From: Massilia sp. Root133
Lineage (GTDB): Bacteria > Pseudomonadota > Gammaproteobacteria > Burkholderiales > Burkholderiaceae_D
Direction of reading: 5' to 3'
NCBI RefSeq assembly: GCF_001426525.1
Contig: NZ_LMEW01000001.1
Span: 4,978 to 68,977 of the forward strand
DNA: 64,000 bases
Shown here: piece after piece, positions 8,501 to 16,987 of the stretch
Numbering within the stretch: the first letter of the stretch is position 1
How the letters are laid out: each line of letters opens with the position of its first letter
Position numbers and translations under genes: made by a program
The notes under the pieces: model-generated
Seen by the model: only the letters and a program-made list of their open reading frames with translations
What the model was told of the DNA's origin: nothing
Databases searched by the model: none

Positions 8501-8797
8501 ATGCCCCGACTGATCCTGACCCTGCTCGCCCTCGCGGTACTGTTCTGCCTGCTGTGCGGACCCGTCACGTGGGTTGCGCTGCGCCTGTGGAAGCGCGGGG
8601 ATCTCGAAGCGTTCCGGCCGCTGCGGGCCATGTGGATCGCGCAGGTGGCGCTGGCGTCCGCGCTCGTCTTCGGCGCGGACAGTCTCGGGCTGGCCAATCC
8701 GATGGGGTCGATGGTGGCGATCGTGTTTGCGGTCAGCCTGGGCGGGGCCGCGCTGTACGGCCTCTGGCGTCTGTTGACGCGGGCCGCCGCGCATTGA
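8501..8797 (+). CDS. Small hydrophobic membrane protein of unknown function
   Basis: A 98-residue protein that I do not recognise. It has three hydrophobic segments (about residues 3-25, 43-62 and 70-90) separated by short basic loops (LWKRGDLEAFRPLR), so it should sit in the inner membrane. The ATG at 8501 is preferred over the upstream in-frame start at 8459 because the hydrophobic helix begins right there. It stands alone between comM (divergent) and an outer-membrane protein gene (convergent). Confidence 0.6.
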   Translation: MPRLILTLLALAVLFCLLCGPVTWVALRLWKRGDLEAFRPLRAMWIAQVALASALVFGADSLGLANPMGSMVAIVFAVSLGGAALYGLWRLLTRAAAH

Positions 8798-8800
8798 GGT

Positions 8801-9757
8801 TCACCACAGCTGGCCGGACACCCCGGCCAGGAAGGCACGGTCCGCCGTCAACTGGACGCCGTTCACATGGCGCACGAGCGGTTGCTGGACGAAGCCGTAG
8901 ACCTGCAGCCTGCCGTTGATGGCATAGGACAATCCGGGACTCAGGAACAGGTAACGGCCGCCGCTGTCGGCCGGTTCCGCCGCGCTCCCGCTGTCCGCGC
9001 GCTTGTGCACGAAGTTCAGCTGCAGCAGGGCGCCGAAGCCCGGGCCGAAGCCCTTGCGCACACCGGCGTCGGCACTGAACTGGGCGCCGGGCTTGTAGCC
9101 GGCGCGGCTGTCGACCGCGTGTTGGTACTGGGCCTGCACGAACCACGCGGCATCGCTGGCGTTGCGGCGCTGGTGGCGGTAGGCGCCGAGGATCAGGTCG
9201 GTCGTTCCGGTGCCGGGCTGGAGGCTGCGCTCGGCCCGCTCGTTGTCGCCGTTCGCGACCGTGAAGCGTCCAGTAGGCAGTTTCAATCCGAACGTCACGC
9301 CGCTGTCGCTGGGATTCAGCAGGTCGCCGCCGGACGCGACCTGATAGCGGCCGACGACGCGGACATCGCCCGGTTCCGTGAACGACCAGCTTTCGCCGAT
9401 CTGTTCGCCATGGTGGTTGTGGACGTGCCGGTGATCGCGGTCGCCGAGCGGTGCGCTCACGGTCACGCCCCAGCCGTTGCCGAAGCCGCGGCTCCAGGTG
9501 GCGACGAGATTGCGGTTCACGGTAGCGACTTCGTCGTGGTGATGCGGGACCTGCCCGACCGCGACCTTGTCGCCGCCCGCCATTGGCTGGTCCTGGTCGA
9601 TGTATTCGTAGTGCACGTCGAATGCCGGGCCGGGCGCGAGGAGCGCGCTCTGCGTGGTCCAGTTCGTGTTCACGGTGCAGAAGGCGGCTCCGCAGCTGGC
9701 GGAGGCGAGGGCGGGAAACAGGGCGGCGAGGGCGGCGGCCAGATGGCAGATCTTCAT
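8801..9757 (-). CDS. Histidine-rich outer-membrane beta-barrel protein, divergent from nirK
   Basis: A 318-residue predicted porin-like protein. A signal peptide (MKICHLAAALAALFPALASA) is followed by alternating amphipathic strands typical of the transporter/MetA-pathway-of-phenol-degradation class of barrels, ending in an aromatic residue (SGQLW). Two extracellular-type loops are rich in histidine: VPHHHDE and DHRHVHNHHGE, both good candidates for metal binding. I chose ATG 9755-9757, with TGAGGA seven bases upstream, although ATG 9767-9769 (MRKKMK) is possible. It is divergent from a copper nitrite reductase gene and each side carries the same 15-bp motif, so the two are probably co-regulated. 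A role in copper uptake or nitrite passage is inference. Confidence 0.75.
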   Translation of the reverse strand: MKICHLAAALAALFPALASASCGAAFCTVNTNWTTQSALLAPGPAFDVHYEYIDQDQPMAGGDKVAVGQVPHHHDEVATVNRNLVATWSRGFGNGWGVTVSAPLGDRDHRHVHNHHGEQIGESWSFTEPGDVRVVGRYQVASGGDLLNPSDSGVTFGLKLPTGRFTVANGDNERAERSLQPGTGTTDLILGAYRHQRRNASDAAWFVQAQYQHAVDSRAGYKPGAQFSADAGVRKGFGPGFGALLQLNFVHKRADSGSAAEPADSGGRYLFLSPGLSYAINGRLQVYGFVQQPLVRHVNGVQLTADRAFLAGVSGQLW

Positions 9758-9827
9758 TTTTTTCCTCATCAATGTCGAATCGTCTTGTGCTGGAGAACAG
9801 CATAGGTGCGGTCGACATCGATTTCGT

Positions 9828-9842
9828 ATGAACCAGATCAAG
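9828..9842 (-). promoter_or_regulatory. Putative FNR/NnrR-like binding site, porin side
   Basis: ATGAACCAGATCAAG is the exact reverse complement of the motif at 9904-9918. Read on the minus strand it contains TTGAT-N4-TTCAT, one half matching the TTGAT-N4-ATCAA consensus of FNR/CRP-type anaerobic regulators. It lies 71 bases upstream of the porin start. Confidence 0.5.
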
Positions 9843-9903
9843 GTTCAGCTACAAACATATCGATTGCTTATGGCGAGTACATTTCTGTGTTGTTTACGAA
9901 ATG

Positions 9904-9918
9904 CTTGATCTGGTTCAT
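9904..9918 (+). promoter_or_regulatory. Putative FNR/NnrR-like binding site, nirK side
   Basis: CTTGATCTGGTTCAT, a perfect inverted copy of 9828-9842, ends 69 bases before the nirK start, a normal distance for an activator site near -40. FNR/DNR/NnrR-type regulators commonly control nitrite reductase genes; which one acts here is not shown by the sequence. Confidence 0.5.
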
Positions 9919-9987
9919 CCAGGGATTGGAACCGCGCCACGTAAGATTTTTTCGCAGCAAGTCCAAAACAACGATCGAGGTGAAAAA

Positions 9988-11385
9988 ATGAAACGCAAGA
10001 CGATGCCCGTGCTGATCGCAGCCCTCATGCTCGGCATGACCTTCCTGGCGCCCGCCCATGCCCAGCATGAGCATCTCCATCCCACGGCCGTGCAGACCGT
10101 CGCGGATGTCACGTTCACCCTGCGTACCGATATCGCCGACGGCAAGCTGGTCTTCATGGGCGATGCCGGCAAGATCGCGGGCAAGACCAATCCCACGTTG
10201 AATGTGCCCGTCGGGGCCGTCGTGCAGATCAATCTCGTCAATGGCGACGGTGCCACGCACGACCTGAGTGTGGCCGAGTTCGGCGTCAAGTCGAACCAGC
10301 TCAACGACAAGGGCGCCAGTACGGCCATCGTCTTCCGGGCCACGAAGAAGGGGACGTTTGATTACATCTGTACATTGCCGGGGCACGTGCAGGCCGGCAT
10401 GATCGGCAAGATCGTCGTGGGCGAGGGTGCCGCCGACACCTCGCCGAAGGCCGCGGACCTCTCGCGCGATCCGCACGACCTGCCACCGCCGATCGGCAAA
10501 CGCGCGCCGCAGCATCTCAAGGTCTCCCTCGAGACCACGGAGGTGACGGGCCAGTTGACGGACGGCGCCACCTACAAATACTGGACTTTCAACGGCAAGG
10601 TGCCGGGCCCGTTCATCCGGGTCCGGGTCGGCGATACCGTGGACGTCGACCTGTCCAACGCGAAGGACAGCCACATGATCCACTCGGTCGATTTTCATGC
10701 GGTCACGGGCCCCGGCGGCGGTGCGGCCGTCACGCAGGCCGCGCCGGGCAGCACCAAGGGCTTCACCTTCAAGGCGCTGAATCCGGGCCTGTACGTGTAC
10801 CACTGCGCCACGCCGATGGTCGCCCAGCACATCTCGAACGGCATGTACGGCCTGATCCTCGTCGAGCCGGAAGGCGGCTTGCCGAAGGTGGACCGCGAGT
10901 TCTATGTGATGCAGGGCGAGCTGTACACGGCGCAACGCCATGGCTCGACGGGCGAGAACGAGTTTTCGCTGGAAAAACTGCTGAACGAGCAGCCCGAGCA
11001 CCTGATGTTCAACGGTAACCACAACGCCCTGACGAAGACCCACCGGATGGAAGCGAAGGTCGGCGAAACGGTGCGCATCTATTTTGGCGTGGGCGGACCG
11101 AATTTCACCTCCAGTTTCCACGTCATCGGCGAGATCTTCGACCGCGTCTACAATCTGGGCGACCTGGTCTCGCCGCCGCTGCGCAACGTGCAGACGACGA
11201 CCGTGGCACCGGGCGGCGCCACGGTGGTGGAATTCAAGGTCGACGTACCCGGACGCTATGTCCTCGTCGACCACGCCCTGTCGCGGATGGAAAAGGGGCT
11301 GGCGGGCTTCCTGTACGTGACGGGCGACCCGAATCCGGCCGTGTTCCGCACCGCCAGCACGCCGGACGCGCCTTCGGGGCATTGA
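9988..11385 (+). CDS. nirK: Copper-containing nitrite reductase with N-terminal cupredoxin domain
   Basis: A 465-residue periplasmic enzyme that reduces nitrite to nitric oxide. The signal peptide ends at about AHA25. Residues about 35-145 form an extra cupredoxin domain with type 1 copper ligands His91, Cys128, His133 and Met138. The NirK core (about 170-455) has His232/Asp235/His237, then His272-Cys273, His281 and Met286, the active-site His352 and His378: a full set for type 1 and type 2 copper and for catalysis. The tethered N-terminal cupredoxin resembles that of Hyphomicrobium-type CuNIRs and may act as a built-in electron donor. The start ATG 9988 follows GAGGTG. The frame extends to 9901 but the signal peptide argues for 9988. 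No other denitrification gene is adjacent. Confidence 0.93.
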   Translation: MKRKTMPVLIAALMLGMTFLAPAHAQHEHLHPTAVQTVADVTFTLRTDIADGKLVFMGDAGKIAGKTNPTLNVPVGAVVQINLVNGDGATHDLSVAEFGVKSNQLNDKGASTAIVFRATKKGTFDYICTLPGHVQAGMIGKIVVGEGAADTSPKAADLSRDPHDLPPPIGKRAPQHLKVSLETTEVTGQLTDGATYKYWTFNGKVPGPFIRVRVGDTVDVDLSNAKDSHMIHSVDFHAVTGPGGGAAVTQAAPGSTKGFTFKALNPGLYVYHCATPMVAQHISNGMYGLILVEPEGGLPKVDREFYVMQGELYTAQRHGSTGENEFSLEKLLNEQPEHLMFNGNHNALTKTHRMEAKVGETVRIYFGVGGPNFTSSFHVIGEIFDRVYNLGDLVSPPLRNVQTTTVAPGGATVVEFKVDVPGRYVLVDHALSRMEKGLAGFLYVTGDPNPAVFRTASTPDAPSGH

Positions 11386-11389
11386 TCAG

Positions 11390-11452
11390 GTAAACGGCAA
11401 CGCGGCCGCGCCGCACCGGTTCCCACCGGCGCGGCGCGGCCGCGTCGTTTAC
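11390..11452. terminator. Long hairpin between convergent nirK and ubiK
   Basis: GTAAACG (11390-11396) pairs with CGTTTAC (11446-11452), and inside it a GC-rich arm starting CGCGGCCGCGCCGC pairs with its near-complement over about 19 bp with one mismatch. It sits 5 bases after the nirK stop and 9 bases before the ubiK stop. It probably ends transcription in both directions, though T-runs are short. Confidence 0.7.
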
Positions 11453-11461
11453 AAGGGCGGC

Positions 11462-11710
11462 TCAGGCCTTGGCGTCGGCCGTGGCCAGCTTCGCTTCCAG
11501 TTCGGCGACGCGCAGTTCCAGCGCCTCCAGCTTGGCGCGCGTCTTGGCCAGCACCTGGGCCTGGATGTCGAACTCTTCGCGCGTCACCAGGTCCAGCTTC
11601 GAAAAGCCCTGGGTCATCATCGCCTTGACGTTGCGCTCGATGTCCTTGGCGGGCGAGTTTTCGAACGCCTGGTTGATCTTGCCCTGCAAATCATTGAAAA
11701 AATTGTTCAT
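11462..11710 (-). CDS. ubiK: Ubiquinone biosynthesis accessory factor UbiK (BMFP domain)
   Basis: An 82-residue protein with the family N-terminus MNNFFNDLQGKINQAFENSP and a C-terminal coiled coil (about residues 40-78, ALELRVAELEAKLA). UbiK (YqiC) assists UbiJ in the late, soluble-complex steps of ubiquinone synthesis and can promote membrane association. Length and architecture match the family. It is read on its own; the 266-base region upstream holds the divergent nitrogen promoter. Confidence 0.88.
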   Translation of the reverse strand: MNNFFNDLQGKINQAFENSPAKDIERNVKAMMTQGFSKLDLVTREEFDIQAQVLAKTRAKLEALELRVAELEAKLATADAKA

Positions 11711-11737
11711 TTCACACTAGTCCTTGAGTCGGCACCC

Positions 11738-11754
11738 CGCACCAAGAAGGTGCG
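11738..11754 (+). promoter_or_regulatory. NtrC enhancer site 1
   Basis: GCACC-N5-GGTGC (11739-11753), extended by one matching base on each side (CGCACC/GGTGCG), closely fits the NtrC consensus TGCACC-N5-GGTGCA. It lies about 125 bp upstream of the sigma-54 promoter. Confidence 0.75.
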
Positions 11755-11774
11755 TACATACCTGATTTGGTGCG

Positions 11775-11791
11775 TGCACCGTGACGGCGCA
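11775..11791 (+). promoter_or_regulatory. NtrC enhancer site 2
   Basis: TGCACC-GTGAC-GGCGCA differs from the NtrC consensus TGCACC-N5-GGTGCA at one base. Its centre is 37 bp from that of site 1, so two NtrC dimers could bind cooperatively. Confidence 0.7.
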
Positions 11792-11878
11792 CGCGTCCTG
11801 GTCCCGTTTGTATTTTGAAATTAAAAAACTGGGGGCGGAAGGGGTGAAAAACAAGCGGGAACCCGCCCGGCATGGGGG

Positions 11879-11894
11879 TGGCACGCATCCTGCT
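11879..11894 (+). promoter_or_regulatory. Sigma-54 promoter of the porin-glnK-amtB operon
   Basis: TGGCAC-GCATC-CTGCT matches the -24/-12 consensus TGGCAC-N5-TTGCW with the invariant GG and GC in place and only one deviation. It lies 82 bases before the first start codon and downstream of two NtrC sites, the standard layout of a nitrogen-starvation promoter. Confidence 0.82.
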
Positions 11895-11976
11895 AATCAA
11901 CCATTAACCATAAGAGGTCGCAATCCCGGATTGTAAACCGCAACCCAAGAATATGTTCAACTAAAGGGAGTGTCGT

Positions 11977-12723
11977 ATGAAGCGTCGTAACAGCAACTGG
12001 TCCCACGCCGCAGTACTCGCAGCAAGCCTGTGGAGCCTTCATATCGGGCTGGCCGGCGCCGAAGAGCAGAAGCCGGACAATGAAGTGAGTTTCAACGCGG
12101 CGGTCACGAGCGATTATCGCTACCGCGGCATTTCCCAGTCCCGTCTCGACCCCGCACTGCAAGGCGGTGCCGACTACACGCACAACCCGACCGGCCTGTA
12201 CGCGGGCACCTGGCTGTCCACCATCAAGTGGACCAAGGACCTGGGCGGCAGCGGCGACGTCGAGTGGGACCTGTACGGCGGCAAGCGCGGCAACCTCACG
12301 AGCGACATCACCTATGACGTCGGCGGCCTGTACTACTTCTACCCGAGCAATGGCCTGCATCCGAATGCCAACACGTTCGAACTGTACGGCCAGCTCGGTT
12401 TCGGCCCGGCCTACGTCAAGTACTCGCATTCGCTGACGAACCTGTTCGGCACGGCCGACAGCAAGGGCAGCGGCTACCTGGACATCGGCGCCAACGTCGA
12501 CGTCGGCAGCGGCTTCACGCTGAACCTGCACGCCGGCCGCCAGAACGTGCGCCACAACGGTTCGCTGTCGTACACCGACTACAAGCTCGGCGTCACCAAG
12601 GACCTGGGCATCTGCTCCGTGGCCCTGTCCTGGATCAAGGCCGACACCAGCGCGTACGTGAGCCCGTCCGCGGAAAACCTGGGCAAGTCCGCGGCCCTGC
12701 TCACTGTTTCAAAAACTTTTTGA
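11977..12723 (+). CDS. TorF family putative porin
   Basis: A 248-residue outer-membrane protein of the TorF/gcw_chp family (TIGR02001), which is commonly found next to glnK-amtB in Proteobacteria. The signal peptide (to about GLAGA) is followed by the family hallmark SFNAAVTSDYRYRGISQS at about residues 38-55 and then alternating strands ending in KTF. It may let nitrogen compounds cross the outer membrane, but the substrate is unproven. It is the first gene behind the sigma-54 promoter; glnK starts 12 bases after its stop. Confidence 0.88.
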   Translation: MKRRNSNWSHAAVLAASLWSLHIGLAGAEEQKPDNEVSFNAAVTSDYRYRGISQSRLDPALQGGADYTHNPTGLYAGTWLSTIKWTKDLGGSGDVEWDLYGGKRGNLTSDITYDVGGLYYFYPSNGLHPNANTFELYGQLGFGPAYVKYSHSLTNLFGTADSKGSGYLDIGANVDVGSGFTLNLHAGRQNVRHNGSLSYTDYKLGVTKDLGICSVALSWIKADTSAYVSPSAENLGKSAALLTVSKTF

Positions 12724-13074
<351 letters not shown>

Positions 13075-13084
13075 GGGGAATCCG

Positions 13085-14638
13085 ATGATCCACACCATCA
13101 CGAAACTGATCGCAGGCGTATCCGTCGCCGTGGCGCTGGCAGCCGCCGCCCCGGCCATGGCCCAGGATGCCGCCAAACCGGCAGCCGCCGCGGAAGCCGC
13201 AGCACCCGCGGCCGCACCGGCCGCCAGCGCACCGGTCGCCGCCGCGCCGGCCGCAGCTGCCGCTGCAGCACCGGAAGCTGCCGCCGCACCGGCCGCGCCG
13301 GCTGCCGCACCGACCCCGCAGAAGGGCGACACCGCCTGGATGATGGTCGCCACCTTGCTGGTGATCATGATGACGATTCCGGGCCTGGCCCTGTTCTACG
13401 GCGGCCTGGTCCGTTCCAAGAACATGCTGTCCGTGCTGCTGCAGGTGTTCATGATCTTCGCGGTCATCATCGTCCTGTGGTGCCTGTACGGCTACTCGCT
13501 GGCGTTCACCGAGAAGACCGCGTTCATCGGCGGCTTCGACCGCCTGTTCCTGAACGGGATCTGGGATCCGGTCAAGGGAGCGTTCTCGACCGCGGCCACC
13601 TTCAGCAAGGGCGTCGTCATCCCCGAGTTCGTCTTCGTGGCGTTCCAGGGCACGTTCGCGGCCATCACCTGCGGCCTGATCGTCGGCGCGTTCGCCGAGC
13701 GCGTCCGCTTCTCCGCCGTGTTGCTGTTCGTCGTGCTGTGGTTCACGTTCGGTTACCTGCCGGTCGCGCACATGGTCTGGTTCTGGACCGGTCCGGATGC
13801 GTTCACCGCCGCGACCATCGATGCCGAGACCGCCAAGGCCGGCTGGCTGTGGCAGAAGGGCGCCCTCGACTTCGCGGGCGGCACCGTGGTGCACATCAAT
13901 GCCGCTATCGCCGGCCTCGTCGGTGCGATCCTGATCGGCAAGCGCGTCGGCTACGGCCGTGAATCGATGGCCCCGCACTCGCTGACCATGACCATGATCG
14001 GCGCCTCGCTGCTGTGGGTGGGCTGGTTCGGTTTCAACGCCGGTTCGGCACTGGAAGCGGGCGACGTCGCCGCGCTGGCCTTCGTCAACACCCTGCTGGC
14101 CACCGCCGCCGCCACCGTGTCGTGGGTCTTCGGCGAGTGGATCACCAAGGGCAAGCCGTCGATGCTGGGTGGCGCCTCGGGTGCCGTCGCCGGCCTCGTC
14201 GCCATCACCCCGGCCTGCGGCTTCGTCGGTCCGATGGGCGGCCTGGTCATCGGTCTCGTCGCCGGCATCGTCTGCCTGTGGGGCGTGAACGGCCTGAAGC
14301 GCATGATCGGCGCCGACGACTCGCTGGACGTGTTCGGCGTCCACGGCGTGGGCGGTATCCTGGGCGCGCTGCTGACCGGCGTGTTCGCGGCACCGCAACT
14401 GGGCGGCCAGGGCATCTTCGACTACGTCACCAACAAGATGTCCGCCGACCCGTACTCGATCGGCCACCAGGTCCTCGTGCAGGCGGAAGCCGTCGGCACC
14501 ACCATCGTGTGGTCGGCCGTCGTCTCGTTCATCGCCTACAAGATCGTCGACGTCGTCGTCGGCCTGCGTGTCCCGGAGGAAGAGGAACGCGAAGGCCTGG
14601 ACATCACGAGCCACGGCGAGCAGGCTTACCACTCCTGA
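13085..14638 (+). CDS. amtB: Ammonium transporter with Ala/Pro-rich N-terminal extension
   Basis: A 517-residue inner-membrane ammonium channel. A signal peptide (to AMAQ, about residue 27) is followed by a low-complexity stretch made almost only of Ala and Pro (about residues 30-78), then eleven transmembrane helices. The twin histidines of the pore are present in LPVAHMVWFW and in DVFGVHGVGGILG. Amt proteins conduct ammonium and are gated by GlnK, encoded 10 bases upstream. The Ala/Pro segment is much longer than in the Escherichia coli protein and would lie in the periplasm before helix 1; its role is unknown. A strong terminator follows. Confidence 0.95.
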   Translation: MIHTITKLIAGVSVAVALAAAAPAMAQDAAKPAAAAEAAAPAAAPAASAPVAAAPAAAAAAAPEAAAAPAAPAAAPTPQKGDTAWMMVATLLVIMMTIPGLALFYGGLVRSKNMLSVLLQVFMIFAVIIVLWCLYGYSLAFTEKTAFIGGFDRLFLNGIWDPVKGAFSTAATFSKGVVIPEFVFVAFQGTFAAITCGLIVGAFAERVRFSAVLLFVVLWFTFGYLPVAHMVWFWTGPDAFTAATIDAETAKAGWLWQKGALDFAGGTVVHINAAIAGLVGAILIGKRVGYGRESMAPHSLTMTMIGASLLWVGWFGFNAGSALEAGDVAALAFVNTLLATAAATVSWVFGEWITKGKPSMLGGASGAVAGLVAITPACGFVGPMGGLVIGLVAGIVCLWGVNGLKRMIGADDSLDVFGVHGVGGILGALLTGVFAAPQLGGQGIFDYVTNKMSADPYSIGHQVLVQAEAVGTTIVWSAVVSFIAYKIVDVVVGLRVPEEEEREGLDITSHGEQAYHS

Positions 14639-14660
14639 TTATCAGGAATGCAATATGCGA

Positions 14661-14686
14661 AAGCGCCCTCCGGGGCGCTTTTTTTA
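14661..14686 (+). terminator. Intrinsic terminator of the glnK-amtB operon
   Basis: AAGCGCCC (14661-14668) pairs perfectly with GGGCGCTT (14673-14680) across a TCCG loop and is followed by a run of T residues. It lies 22 bases after the amtB stop. Confidence 0.92.
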
Positions 14687-14777
14687 TTTCTAAATTGCAT
14701 AAAGGTCTTTAAAAAACGTTCGAACACCCCAATCTCGGCTTACCATATCGCCAAGAAGCCCGAAGGACGTCATTTTT

Positions 14778-16079
14778 ATGGTTCCCCACCTCGCCACCGC
14801 CGTGACCGGTCCCCTGCTGGACCTGGAAAAGAAGATCCTCGAAGCCACGCCTGCCATCGAACGCTGGTTCCGCCTCGAGTGGCAGGAGCACACGCCGCCG
14901 TTCTACTGCTCGGTGGACCTGCGCAATGCCGGCTACAAGCTGGCGCCGGTGGATACGAACCTCTTCCCGGGCGGCTTCAACAACCTGTCGACGGAAATGC
15001 TGCCGCTGACGGTGCAGGCCGCCATGGCCGCGATCGACAAATACTGCCCGGACGCCCGCAACCTGCTGCTGATCCCGGAAAGCCATACGCGCAACCCGTA
15101 CTACCTGCAGAACGTGCAGCGCCTGATGCAGATCTTCCGCCAGACGGGCCTGCACGTGCGCCTGGGCTCGCTGTCGCCCGAGGTGACTGAGCCGACGCCG
15201 CTCGCGCTCCCGGACGGGAACATGCTGGTCGTGGAACCGCTCGTGCGCTCGCCCAACGGCCGTCGCGTGGGCCTGGCCGACTTCGACCCGTGCACGATCC
15301 TGCTGAACAACGACCTGTCCGCCGGCATCCCGGGCATCCTCGAAAACGTCCACGAGCAATCGCTGCTGCCGCCGCTGCACGCCGGCTGGGCCGTGCGCCG
15401 CAAGAGCAATCACTTCAAGGCGTTCGACGAGGTCGCCAAGAAGTTCGGCAAGCTGATCGACATCGACCCGTGGCTCGTGAACCCGCTGCACAGCAAATGC
15501 GGCGAGGTCAATTTCCAGGAAGACGTGGGCATGGAATGCCTGGCCGATAACGTGTCGGCGCTGTTGTCGAAGATCAAGAAGAAGTACAAGGAATACGGGA
15601 TGAAGGACCAGAAACCCTTCGTCATCGTCAAGCCGGATGCCGGCACGTACGGCATGGGCATCATGACCGTCAAGGATGCGAGCGAGGTCAAGGACCTGAA
15701 CCGCAAGCAGCGCAACAAGATGTCGGTCATCAAGGATGGCGTCACCGTCACCGACGTGATGATCCAGGAAGGCGTGCCCACGTTCGAGTCGATCAACGAC
15801 GCGGTGGCGGAGCCGGTCGTGTACATGATCGACCGCTACGTCGTCGGCGGCTTCTACCGCGTGCACGCCGAGCGCGGCGTGGACCAGAACCTGAACGCGC
15901 CGGGCTCGCAATACGTGCCGCTCGCGTTCGCGCAGCAGCACGCGGTGCCCGACCTGAAGGCGAAGCCGGGGACGGCCGCGCCGAACCGCTTCTACGTGTA
16001 CGGCGTGGTGGCGCGTCTTGCGTTGCTGGCTGCTTCGCTGGAGTTGGAACGGACCGATCCGGACCCGGAAATCTATTGA
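14778..16079 (+). CDS. gshA: Glutamate-cysteine ligase (proteobacterial GshA type)
   Basis: A 433-residue cytoplasmic enzyme that joins glutamate and cysteine in the first step of glutathione synthesis. It belongs to the TIGR02049 type found in Betaproteobacteria and Acidithiobacillus, not the classical Escherichia coli type. Typical segments are VDLRNAGYKLAPVDTNLFPGGFNNL (about residues 45-68) and an ATP-grasp-like FVIVKPDAGTYGMGI (about 276-290). AAGGA lies upstream of ATG 14778. The second glutathione gene, gshB, lies 0.9 kb downstream, separated by a convergent methyltransferase gene. Confidence 0.92.
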   Translation: MVPHLATAVTGPLLDLEKKILEATPAIERWFRLEWQEHTPPFYCSVDLRNAGYKLAPVDTNLFPGGFNNLSTEMLPLTVQAAMAAIDKYCPDARNLLLIPESHTRNPYYLQNVQRLMQIFRQTGLHVRLGSLSPEVTEPTPLALPDGNMLVVEPLVRSPNGRRVGLADFDPCTILLNNDLSAGIPGILENVHEQSLLPPLHAGWAVRRKSNHFKAFDEVAKKFGKLIDIDPWLVNPLHSKCGEVNFQEDVGMECLADNVSALLSKIKKKYKEYGMKDQKPFVIVKPDAGTYGMGIMTVKDASEVKDLNRKQRNKMSVIKDGVTVTDVMIQEGVPTFESINDAVAEPVVYMIDRYVVGGFYRVHAERGVDQNLNAPGSQYVPLAFAQQHAVPDLKAKPGTAAPNRFYVYGVVARLALLAASLELERTDPDPEIY

Positions 16080-16080
16080 T

Positions 16081-16797
16081 TCAGACCATACGGTCCGTCT
16101 CCGGCTTGCGCGCCATGTAGATGAAGTGGGAGCGCAGCGGCGGCAGCAACATCGCCAGCGCTTCCGGAATCAGCCAGGGCAGGGCGGCCAGCGTGCGCCC
16201 CACGGGCGGCGTCAGCACCAGCGTGCGGTAGTGGCGGCTGGCGGCAGGCCAGAAGCGCAGCAGTTCGACGTCCGTCACCTTGCGCACGTGGGCATTGCGC
16301 GGGCTGCCGTAGCGGACATCGAAAATCATCGTCCAGCCGCCCGGACGCAGCACGCGCCACATCTCGGCGGCCAGGCCGCGCCGCAGGTCTTCGTCCAGGA
16401 GCGCGGAAAACACCGTGTGCGCGCTCACGAGGTCCATGCTCGCGTCGGGAAAGACGTCGATCTGGCCCAGGTGCCAGCGCACGCCGGGCGCCGTGCGGGC
16501 CCGGGCCTGTTCCAGGCGGTCGGGCTGCAGCTCCGTGCCGGCGAGGTGGGACGGCGTGGCGCCCCAGTCGATCAGCTGGCGCAGGAAGCCGCCGCCGCCG
16601 CAGCCGACGTCCAGCGCGCGCACGGCGGACAGGTCGCGGCCCACCGTCAGCGGCAGCAGGTCGGCCAGCACGCGCGCCCGCGCCGCCGCCTGGCGGACGA
16701 TGTCGGGCCGGTGCCAGGCGTGTTTCGCCAGCCCGGCGCCGCCATGCCATTGGCGATAGACCTGGTTGATGCGTTCCTGCTCGGCTTGGTCGCTCAT
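16081..16797 (-). CDS. Class I SAM-dependent methyltransferase
   Basis: A 238-residue protein with the Rossmann-fold SAM motif ALDVGCGGGGFLRQL (about residues 58-72), an acidic residue after strand 2 (GTELQPDRL), motif II-like DLVSAHTVFSAL and post-motif LRPGGW. The substrate is unknown; its general form is that of a small-molecule methyltransferase. ATG 16795-16797 has a perfect AGGAGG six bases upstream, which rules out the longer frame to 16941. It is convergent with gshA, whose stop lies one base away, and divergent from gshB. Confidence 0.85.
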   Translation of the reverse strand: MSDQAEQERINQVYRQWHGGAGLAKHAWHRPDIVRQAAARARVLADLLPLTVGRDLSAVRALDVGCGGGGFLRQLIDWGATPSHLAGTELQPDRLEQARARTAPGVRWHLGQIDVFPDASMDLVSAHTVFSALLDEDLRRGLAAEMWRVLRPGGWTMIFDVRYGSPRNAHVRKVTDVELLRFWPAASRHYRTLVLTPPVGRTLAALPWLIPEALAMLLPPLRSHFIYMARKPETDRMV

Positions 16798-16987
16798 CGT
16801 GTCCTCCTGGGACGCATCTTCCCAAGTGGTCCGGCGGCACGTTTGACGGTTCGCAAATGCAGATTGAATAGATGACGTTTTGCCAACAGGAAGATGCTCC
16901 GGTAACTCGTCCGCCGGACGCGGCCGCCTTTCCGCGAACATCCGCGTTTCCGGCTAAAATCGTGGTATTGCCTCCATTGGGACCATC

